From Bacteroidota bacterium (GTDB taxonomy: Bacteria; Bacteroidota; Bacteroidia; Chitinophagales; LD1), in NCBI GenBank assembly GCA_026391075.1, contig JAPLES010000002.1:62001-126000 (forward strand): DNA of 64,000 bases. Reading direction: 5' to 3'. The position numbers were made by a program, and so were the translations under genes. A model generated the notes under the pieces. It searched no databases, was not told where the DNA came from, and saw only the letters and a program-made list of their open reading frames with translations. Every line of letters starts with the position of its first letter. The first letter of the stretch is position 1. Shown one piece after another: positions 52,901 through 62,000 of the stretch.

Positions 52901-55899
52901 TTTGTGGTAGCTACTGAAATTGAGGTTGTGGTAGCTGCTGTGCTCCACAAATAAGTGATGTCGAAAGTTGAATTAGGTAAAGCATTCAACACTTGTGTTG
53001 CTGGCGGACAAATAGTAAGCGTTCCCGATGGCGTAATGGAAGCTGTTGAAGAAACTGTTTGTGCAAAACGAACGTCATCAATTCTAAATGATGGTCCGCT
53101 AGTGGCCGTGTTTGTAAATCGCAATTGAATATTTGACCCGGCAGGAATTGCGTTAACCGTTTCTAATAAATACCAAGTAGCCGTTCCTGAACCAGTAGGC
53201 AAGGTTGCTGTGCCTATAGAAGTCCAGTTTACTCCTACATTGGTGCTGTAATCAACTACTAATTCGCTGCCGTTAGAGGCGATAGTGCTTTTAAATAAAT
53301 AGAATGATAAATAATTCGGGACCACCGAAGTAATCCCCTGTATGATGAGTGTTTTACCATTGATGGCCAGAAAACAATTTCCAAGGCCGGAACCCGGAGA
53401 AAATGTATTATTTCTTACATCGCTTGTTCCCGCAAGCGTTAATCCGGAAGAACCCGCATAACCAGCTATGGATGGAGTGCCAACAGGTGTTCCAAAACTT
53501 TCAACAAAAATATCTTGCAGTGTGCTGAAGGTTTGTGCCGGTGGCAAAGAAACGATAAGCACCGAAGGCGTTGCACAAAGTGCATTGCTAGTTAATTCGC
53601 AACTAATGATATCTCCGGCAGTTAAAACTCCCGGGCTGTAAGTTGTTGCAGTAACCGGATTCAATCCATTCTTTTTCCAAACATAAATCGGAGAGCCGCC
53701 ACCGTTTACACTCGATGCCGTAAATGTAGTTGCTACACCGGCACAAGCCGCTGGTGGACTAATATCTAAACGCGGTGTTAGAAGTGGATTAATAGTAACG
53801 TTCACCGGTCCAAAATTTTTCAAACAAGTAAATGCATCTGTTACTGTTACAGAATAACTTCCAGTTGCAGCTGCTGCAATAGAAGATGTAGTTGCCGCGG
53901 TGCTCCACAAATACGAAACGGTACCTGCGGGGCTTAAGTTCACCGAAAGTGGAACCGTTCCACCACATTGTATAATTGGTCCAGCATTCGAAATAGATGC
54001 AGTGGTTGCTGTTCCATACGAAAGGGTAATATCATCTAACCTATAATCTGCAAGATTGCTATTTCTCCTAAAGCGTAGATAAACCGTTGCGCTTTGAGGT
54101 ATAGCTCCTGTGATAGTGATTTTTCTCCATGCCACCGCAACTGGTACAGTACCCCACGGTATTGCAGTATACGTACTTCCGTCTGTACTAACCTCAACAA
54201 AAAAATCGGTCCCTGTGGTACCGGCTTCGTTTCTCAAACCAAAGCTTAATGCCATGGGCGAAAAGCCCAGAGTATTGATAGTAGCTATCTGAAAAGTTGC
54301 ACCGCTTACCGTAGTTGAGAAATAAATATTGTACGATCCTGATGCCCCTGCGTAAGGGGAACCCGTTGATGAAGGATTCGTTGTTCTGCAATCAGCGGTC
54401 CCACTCATGGTGTATGAAACATTATCAAATTGATTGGCGCTTTCGCGTGAAGCAATGGTTTGCGTTCCCGTGGGCAAAGTTCCCATGCTCTCAGTAAAAA
54501 TGGTAGTGCTTGTATTGAACTGAATGGTAATGGCAAATGAATTATCGCTTCCCACAATAACCGGATTGCTCCCTCTCACTCTTATTTTATATCCCGTTCC
54601 ATTGGGTGTAGAAGTTGGGATAGTGGCTGTAATGCTTCCGCTATTCACGCTGCTCAAAGTGCCTATAGTAGTTGGCGAGCCCCAGCCACCACTAGCATCT
54701 GAAAGTTCTGCTGTAAAAATATTGCCTGCAGTAAATGGCGCATTCACTGTATAAGGAACACTCACCGTTCCTCCAGGGCAAATAAAATTTGGAATAAGAT
54801 TACTTGTGCTAATGGTGTAAACAAAAAGAACAAAGGTGGCATTTATAGTATGGGCTGTAGTAACATTGCTGAAAGTGTAAGTGGTTACTGCCCCCACAGA
54901 ACTTCCGTCCACTGTAACTATAGAAACGGCATAGCCAGGGTCAGGTGTAATGGTATAAATTTTACTTCCTCCGCAGGCAAGCGAACTTACTCCTACTGAA
55001 GAAATAGTTCCGTTTGTACCTGCGCTAGCGGTAATATTTGAAGGCGTATTTATAGCAAAGCTTGCTGCAATAGTATGATTAGCTACTACGTTTGAAAATG
55101 CATAGGTAGTAACTGCTCCCACACTTGAACCATCTACCAATACATCAAGCACATGGTAACAAGCATTGGCTGAAATAGTAAAAGTTTGATTAGCTCCGCT
55201 GCTTACGCTCACGTTTCCTGTAGGAGATATACTTCCGTTTGCTCCGCCTGTGGCAGCAATAGTATAATTCACAGAACACACATTTGTGGCGCTTGACGAG
55301 TTTCTTGCACTTGCCACACCTGCTGAAAAATCCGCAGAGTTGTTGTCGGCATCTGTACATCCGTTCAATGCTCGAGAAACAGAATTGACATTACTTGGAG
55401 CGGTAGTGTTTGCGTTTTCACTACAATTTGCAGTAGTTCCAAATCCAACAAAATCTTGAATAGCTGCTCCTGTTGGGCAAGCCACTGCAAAGGCAGTAGT
55501 TGTATTTGCTACCAGCACTTTGCCTGCCGTAGCCGACATATTAATTCCTGTATTAGTAAAGTCTGCCGTAGGTAAAGCAGCCCCTACAGCACCACTTGAA
55601 GCCAGTTTAACCAGGTAATAACTATTTGCCGCAATAGAACCCGTAAGGGATGCAACACTCCAGGTAGTTCCTGTGGCTGCGGCATATTGCACACTCCAAC
55701 CGGTTAAACTTACAGCCGAACCTGAACTATTAAACAGTTCTACAAAATCATTTAAGTAAGTAGCAGATGCATTTCCTCCTCCGCCATACACTTGACTAAT
55801 TCGAATTGAATTAGCGCTGTATGAAGTAGATACTACAAAGAGTAGAAGAGCTACATAAAGAAGTTGCTTAATACACTTGGCAATTGTTATTCGTCCCAT
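49981..55899 (-). CDS. Giant T9SS-secreted multidomain surface protein
   Basis: A 1,972-residue secreted protein. Order of parts: signal peptide (1-29), lamin-tail domain (about 30-190; FVELFNSSGSAVSLTGW), two bacterial repeats of the type VLVDGSSVGAVTTYxFSN (about 210-360), several jelly-roll or Ig-like domains (about 400-1,000), a MopE-like metal-binding stretch with three units (about 1,020-1,190; DTDGDGYG, DADNDGYD, DCDDADGSIHPGA), an NLWKG...DPNNW domain from about 1,195, a PKD domain (about 1,800-1,880) and a T9SS type A sorting domain ending KKVFIANGK. The last roughly 650 residues match the neighbouring giant gene. Function is probably adhesion or matrix. Confidence 0.85.
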   Translation of the reverse strand: MGRITIAKCIKQLLYVALLLFVVSTSYSANSIRISQVYGGGGNASATYLNDFVELFNSSGSAVSLTGWSVQYAAATGTTWSVASLTGSIAANSYYLVKLASSGAVGAALPTADFTNTGINMSATAGKVLVANTTTAFAVACPTGAAIQDFVGFGTTANCSENANTTAPSNVNSVSRALNGCTDADNNSADFSAGVASARNSSSATNVCSVNYTIAATGGANGSISPTGNVSVSSGANQTFTISANACYHVLDVLVDGSSVGAVTTYAFSNVVANHTIAASFAINTPSNITASAGTNGTISSVGVSSLACGGSKIYTITPDPGYAVSIVTVDGSSVGAVTTYTFSNVTTAHTINATFVLFVYTISTSNLIPNFICPGGTVSVPYTVNAPFTAGNIFTAELSDASGGWGSPTTIGTLSSVNSGSITATIPTSTPNGTGYKIRVRGSNPVIVGSDNSFAITIQFNTSTTIFTESMGTLPTGTQTIASRESANQFDNVSYTMSGTADCRTTNPSSTGSPYAGASGSYNIYFSTTVSGATFQIATINTLGFSPMALSFGLRNEAGTTGTDFFVEVSTDGSTYTAIPWGTVPVAVAWRKITITGAIPQSATVYLRFRRNSNLADYRLDDITLSYGTATTASISNAGPIIQCGGTVPLSVNLSPAGTVSYLWSTAATTSSIAAAATGSYSVTVTDAFTCLKNFGPVNVTINPLLTPRLDISPPAACAGVATTFTASSVNGGGSPIYVWKKNGLNPVTATTYSPGVLTAGDIISCELTSNALCATPSVLIVSLPPAQTFSTLQDIFVESFGTPVGTPSIAGYAGSSGLTLAGTSDVRNNTFSPGSGLGNCFLAINGKTLIIQGITSVVPNYLSFYLFKSTIASNGSELVVDYSTNVGVNWTSIGTATLPTGSGTATWYLLETVNAIPAGSNIQLRFTNTATSGPSFRIDDVRFAQTVSSTASITPSGTLTICPPATQVLNALPNSTFDITYLWSTAATTTSISVATTNTYTVTLTDIFGCSSSASQLVSAITPVWYEDFDTDGYGNPLVTQSACTQPLGYVADNSDCNDNDNTKHDSFNFYADTDGDGYGAGSLTSVCAVNAGTPPSGYSLNNTDCAPTDILKWQTASFYIDADNDGYDIGSANVCYGATTPIGYSLTTNGTDCDDADGSIHPGAIDICGNTIDEDCNGVDLVCGVNLWKGITTQWTDPNNWTLGVPTATTDGVIPTTPVPGPNFPVIGLVNPSIRNITLQSGATLAVNNTKTLSVYGNWIGSTTATASTVTTNGTGFVILAGSGVQTLSGKTSFQNLRLNNASGAVMAPSSFFDVFVELDLQTGNLNTTNGTLRLRSTAVNQCAVINDFSPNTFNGTITGNVTAQRFVAGSGSRQHQLGVPVNTTLSDLGAAASSGYFIPTANCDETHQGAGTPTGKVYRWDENNPSTCILQGWKVMSASDAAVQGRGYSVYANGGSTLNVTGTPNLAPSYSSATLSNSNYTLATLQSSGNYTFESGWHLLSNPFPSGYTYTGQAGFAANGFVYVPSGQYTGTYQPLTPGTVLAPFQGFMIFKTAGGSATYNFTKANRSTNGNNVFQSNSNIETLEIEVNGNGFGDATTLSFNSSSTNQFDADYDLRKQRSNLGQPTLFTGNNSFPYAINTQTSIAQASTVALGMIPGADGTYTITINGVNSFDPTSYIWLEDKVTGAMQNVRDNNSYTFSMTNMENVNRFVIHFTPAAVITKTDATCNAAGTINVVQPGAANWNYTVANSNTVAVGSGSLNASSPLVLNVPVGVYTVTLVDNNNYTVVKAIQVNGVQQVTASFTASATVVEQDDNIQFNSTATNATNNNWNFGDNNTATGVTTTHSYTTPGNYTATLTANNTDCNAVNTQQITVTAKAATGISNLTDNKSIAIWSADNTVYVDMSKQPKVEATIEIYNVLGQQLSNEKFGHSTIYSKAFTNLEAAYVIVRVKNNEEIITKKVFIANGK

Positions 55900-56030
55900 A
55901 ATTTAAAAATTTAGTCGTGTGCGAAATCGTTACAAAAACAATTACATCAAATGGTAAACACAGCTTTGCTAGATTATTTTTTCATTAATCTAATATTGCT
56001 GAGGGGTGGGGTGGGACATTTGATACTAAA

Positions 56031-56063
56031 AACACCAGCACTATTAAAAACAGTGCTGGTGTT
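56031..56063 (-). terminator. Strong intrinsic terminator of giant gene 2
   Basis: A perfect 12-bp stem AACACCAGCACT/AGTGCTGGTGTT with a 9-base loop, followed on the minus strand by a T run. It lies 24 bases after the stop of the second giant gene. Confidence 0.85.
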
Positions 56064-56087
56064 GTAAATACTTTCTTTCTAAAAATG

Positions 56088-59000
56088 TTATTTGCCGTTG
56101 GCAATAAACACTTTCTTGGTAATAATCTCTTCGTTGTTCTTTACTCGTACTATTACATACGCTGCTTCTAAATTTGTAAACGCTTTGCTGTAAATTGTTG
56201 AACGACCAAACTTCTCGTTGCTTAATTGCTGACCTAATACGTTGTAGATTTCAATCGTTGCCTCTACCTTAGGCTGTTTGCTCATGTCTACATAAACAGT
56301 GTTCTCGCTGCTCCAGATAGCAATTGATTTGCTGTCTGTGAGGTTGCTGATTCCTGTGGCTGCTTTCGCGGTTACAGTAATCTGCTGAGTGTTTACTGCG
56401 TTGCAATCTGTATTGTTTGCTGTTAATGTAGCGGTGTAATTGCCCGGTGTTGTATAGCTATGGGTAGCTGTAATTCCTGTAGCTGTTACGTTGTCGCCAA
56501 AGTTCCAGTTGTTGTTTGTTGCATTGGTTGCTGTTGAGTTGAACTGGATGTTGTCATCCTGCTCTACCACTGTTGCACTTGCCGTAAATGATGCGGTTAC
56601 CTGCTGAGCTCCGTTTACCTGAACTTGTTTTACTACTGTATAGTTGTTGTTATCAACCAAAGCTATGGAGTAAACCCCAGTAGGAACATTTAGTGTAATA
56701 GGGCTGTTTATATTTAAACTTCCACTGCTTACTACTACTGAATTACTGTTCGCTACCGTATAGTTCCAAATAGCTGTTCCTGGTTGAATTACGTTAATCG
56801 TTCCGGCTGCATTACAAGTTGCATCTGTCTTGGTAATTTCCGCTGCAGGGGTAAAGTGTATTACAAATCGGTTTAGGTTGTCGTTGGTATCCGCTGCAAA
56901 AACATAGTTGCCGTTTCTTACATCGTGCCATGTGTTTGTTTTTCTGTCTTCCAACGTAATGTAGCTGGTCGCATCAAAGGTGTTTATCCCTTCAAAGTTC
57001 ATCGTAAATGTTCCATTCGTTCCGCAGTCAAATCCCATCGGCACTGTTGACGTAGTGTTGATTGAAGCAAGCGTGTTACGAGCCATTGGCATGCCGTTGT
57101 TTTCGGTATACAATGACTGTCTTGCCGGATCGCCCCATAGTTTGTTACCATCATAAATTGGATCAAAGCTGTTGGTCGCATCGCTGTTGAAGGCAATTAC
57201 TGTTCTGTCGGTTAATCCATTGGTGTTGTCTACGTTAATGGCTAGTTGCTGGTCGTTGCTTTGGCTCTGGAACAATACGCTTGACGGAGTGCGCTTTCTG
57301 TCACTTCCGTTTATCGTGTATAGTGACGTGCCGCCTACCGCTGTTTTATGAACTAAGAACGCCTTGAATGGTGCAATGTCTATTACGTCAAATCCTTTCT
57401 TGTAGTATTTATAACCGCCTGCATAAGCTCCCGTTGTTTGCCATACCGCTACTTGATTGTCCATTCCTGCTCCTCCGCTTGCGTTGCTCAATTCCAAGTT
57501 TGCTAACCATGGGTTGCTTAGTAGGTGCCAGCCTGATGTATCAATATGTCCTTGTAATGTTGTGTTCGTCCAGTTGCTGTTCGTTAATCCTGTTCTGGTA
57601 TAACTATTTGCTAAGTTCGGACTGCCGCTTATCGTCATGGTGCCCGCTCCTGTTCTAGATACTGAATAGCCTCTGCCGTTCTCTGTGTTGCCCGTTTTTA
57701 CAATCTTCCATCCTTGTAAATCACAGGTTGACGCGCCCGGTGCATTTTCTTCATATTGTGCCATGGTGCCAGTTGGTGAGCCCGATGATGATTTTAGCTC
57801 ATCACACGTGGTATTGATGACATAGCCCTCTGTTCCATTTGCTCCAAACAGGGTATAAGCCGCTGCGTTGGCAGGCGAACCCATATAATGTTGTGTCTTG
57901 TACGTTGGCGATGTAGGTGCATTGTAATAACGTTGCATTTTCACAGCACCAACTATTGTTCCATTCATACCAGCACTGAAGTTGTCAATCACTGCACACT
58001 GAGTAGCCGATGTGCTCGTAAACGTTAAATACGTTGCCGCATTTACAGTAAACGTGCCCGTCTTTAATTCTAACGCGTTTGTGATTTGTGACGCGCCTCC
58101 TATGACAGTAGCACCTGCTGAATTATCTAAACGAACATTCGTAAATTTGGTGTTGCCGGTAATGCTTTGCGCTAAACTGCCATTGAACACAACCGAATTG
58201 TTGCCCAATACTACTGCGCCAGTGTTACCTGTCCACTTGCCACAAACACCAAGGTCTGCATTAAGCGTTACTTGACCGCCTATGTTCATGGTTACATTTC
58301 CTACATTTACTGTAGTGCTCACGATAGGCTTATTAGTTACGTTGGTAATAACAACGTTCTCAACACATAAATCAGGAACATTTGCAGGGCTCCAGTTCAA
58401 TGGATTGTGCCAATCTGTATCGAATGCTCCGGTCCATACTGTTCCTGCATAAACGTTTACTGTTGTTTGAGCCGAAGCGGTGCATCCGTTGGCATCGGTT
58501 ACTGTTACTTTATAAATACCTGCCATAGCTACCGTTGCGCTAGGTCTGGTAGTTGCCGGACCAACGGCACTTGTAAACGATGCAGGTCCGCTCCAAGAAT
58601 AGCCGTAAGCTAAAGTTCCTCCCGCTGGCGATGCGGTAAGCGTGATGTTTTGTCCAAGAGAATATGGGCCTCCGTTAATAGCAGTTGTGCTAAGCCCGGT
58701 AACCGGCTGTGTAATAGTTACCGTTTGCGGTAAAGAAACGCAACCATTATTATCGCGAACAACTACGCTATATGCAGCTGCTGAAAGCGTGCTGAAAATA
58801 AATGGACTGGTTTGATTAGAGGTATAATTTGTTCCTCCATTTTTAGAAAAATCGAATGGTGTTGAACCTACTGTAGCAGTAACTGTAATAGTTCCGTTAT
58901 ATCCACCAAAACAACTAACGTTAGTTTGTGCTGTGGTAAAGTTTGGACGAGCGCTAATAGTTAATACCGTATTGTCTGTAGCGTTTCCACATGGCGCTGC

Positions 59001-62000
59001 TCCATAGGCAGTAAGCACTAGTGTTACTGAACCTGTTTCACCAACTCCAGGAGTATAAGTAGGTGCTAATGTTGTAGCTCCACTTAGGTTTCCTGTTCCG
59101 TTATGTGTCCAAAGAACACTGGTATTGTTTGTAGCAGTAGCACCCGTAACATTAAATGGTATGTTGTTACAAGTACTTCCTGTTGCTGCTCCTGCATTAG
59201 CAGTAGCAGCAGGTATTACCGTTAAGCTTTGCTGAACATCTATATCTGCACATGTGCCGTTGCCGTTTACATGAAGGTTTAACGTTACCACATCTGACTC
59301 GCCTACACTAGGGTTATAGGTAGGACTCATCGTGTTTGCTCCGGTTAATGACCCTGTGCCATCTTCTGACCAAAGAACAGATAAATAGTTTGCAGCTACT
59401 GCATCGGTTATATTGTATGTGCCGCTCGAGCAAATTGTTGCATCTATACCTGCTGTAGCAGTAGGTGCAGGAGTAATGGTTAGCGTACGGGTGTCTGCTG
59501 CGCTACCACATGGTGTTGCTCCGTTTGCTGTTAACGTTAACGTTACTACACCAGTTTCGCCCACCGATGGAGTATAGGTAGGGGTTAGGGTGGCTGCATT
59601 GGTTATTGCCCCTGTAGCTCCGCCATTTTTTGTCCACAATATTGATGTGTAATTAGTGGCTGTTGCATTACCCGATAGTATAGTATATGGCGTGTTAGAA
59701 CAGATGTTTACATTGGCTGTGCCTGCATTAGCAGTAGGCATAGGTATCACTGTAAGCGTTTGTTGAACATCTACATCAGCACATGTGCCGTTGCCGTTTA
59801 CATGAAGGTTTAACGTTACTACATCTGATTCACCCACACTTGGGTTGTAAGTAGGACTCATCGTAGTGCCAGCAGTTAACGAACCTGTTCCGTTTTCTGT
59901 CCATAGAACAGAAGCATAGTTTGCAGCTACTGCATCGGTTATATTGTATGTGCCGCTCGAGCAAATTGTTGCATCTATTCCTGCGGTAGCAGTAGGTGCA
60001 GGGGTTATGTTCAATGTTCTAGTATCTACTGCATCTGCACATGGAGCATTGCCATAAGCGGTAAGTGTAAGAACTACTGCACCAGTTTCTCCAATCGATG
60101 GAGTATAGGTAGGTGTAAGTGTATTCGCTCCGCTCGTTATACTTCCCGATCCATTTTCTGTCCAGGTAATACTTGAATAATTTGTTGCTGTTGCATTTCC
60201 ACTCGGAATGGTGTATGGTGTGTTAGAACAAATATTTACAGAGGCTGTTCCTGCATTTGCTGTAGGTCTGGTTGTAATAACCAAATCCTTACTAGCAGTA
60301 ATATCTGCACAAGGCGCATTTGCATTAACGTGTAAAACCAAGGTGGTAGTTCCTGATTGAATAATGTTTGGTGTATACGTAGGATTTAAAGCTGTTTGAT
60401 TAGCCGTAAAAGTTCCTATACCATTATCTGTCCAGTTAAGCGAAACATAGTTTGTAGCTGATGCATCGGTAACAGTAAACGGCACGTTTGAACAAGTTGT
60501 GGCTCCCGTAGGTGCTGTTATAGTTACCGTAGGTGCCGCTACTATTGTTAAAGTCTTGGTGTCGGTAGCATTGCTACATGGCGTATTACCATAAGCGGTC
60601 AAAGTTAATACCACTGAGCCTGACTCTCCAACCGATGGTGTATAGGTAGGTGCTAAGGTTGTTGCATTGGTTAAAGTACCTGTTCCTCCTGTTTTAGTCC
60701 ATACAATAGACGAGTATTGGGTAGCAGTAGCTCCCGAAACAGTATGCGGAGTATTTGAACAAATAGTGGCTGCTGCCGATCCTGCATTAGCTGTAGCTGG
60801 AGCTATTACGGTAATGGTTACCGGTAAGCGGCTAATATTAGCGCAAGCGGTAATTCCATCAGCTTGCGCGTAAATGGTGTAAACTCCCGGTGTATTTGTA
60901 TTTGGTAAACCGGCAGTGCCGTAAGGGTCAAATGTAGCTCCCGTTCCTATTTGTGTTCCACCAGTGGCAGCAGTCCACCAAGATACCGGTGCGTTTACGT
61001 TGTTTGCATATACCAAAATACCAACTGTACCCCAAGTGGCGTCATCACCAACATCATCTGCCGATTCGCTTAAGGTCACACTCACTACTCCCCCTGCATT
61101 GGTAATGTTAGGCAATGCTACAGTTCCCGGGTTAGGTGTTAATGTACCTGATGTATTGCTGGCAGAAAGAGAACTAGTAGCTAAGGTGGTGGCACCGGTA
61201 AGTCCTATACGAAGATCGCTTAACCACGAGGTAGAAGCTGCTAAGGCTACAACATTTTGTAAGTATAAATAGGTATTAGTAACGGTTGCACTGGCTCCAA
61301 GATTTGGAATGGTAATATTGAAATTAACCGGTGCGCTGGTTACTGTTTGGTTGGCCACTGAATATAAAATTTGTACCGGAGCCCAAAGTCCCGGTGTTAC
61401 AGATACGCTGGCAGATGTAGCTCCTTTACATACCGTTGCATTAACTGCTGCGGTTGGTGCTGTTGTTTCTGCTGCCGGTTCTGTTATTACGATATTGGTT
61501 GATGGTGCTGTATTGCCGTTGAAATCTTTTATAATAACCGAATATGTTCCAGGACCTAGGTTAGTAGGTATTGGGCCGAAAGTACCGCCATTTACTGAAT
61601 AAGTAAACGGTGTGGTTCCGCACACTACTGTGCCTCTGGTAAAGGTTCCATTTGCATAACCATTGCAAGTTACGTTCACCGCTGTTAGTGGCGCTGATAC
61701 GGTAGTCACATTTACGTTTGCCGGCAAGCGGTTTGTGCTGTTGCAAGTTCCATTATATGAAGCCGCAAAGAAATTATAAGTGCCAGGTGTGCTGGTATTT
61801 GGTAGCACGGTAGTGCCTACCGCATTGAAAGGAGAACCGGAACCCACTAAATTACCTCCTGTTGAAGCATCGTACCATCTGATGGTGTTGCCGCTGGTAT
61901 AGGTGATAACTAATGTAGCAACTGCGGTACCTGTAGGGAAAGTAACCTCTGCTCCTGCATTGTCATTAAAATAATCCCAATAAAGCAAGTTGAGCGTTCC

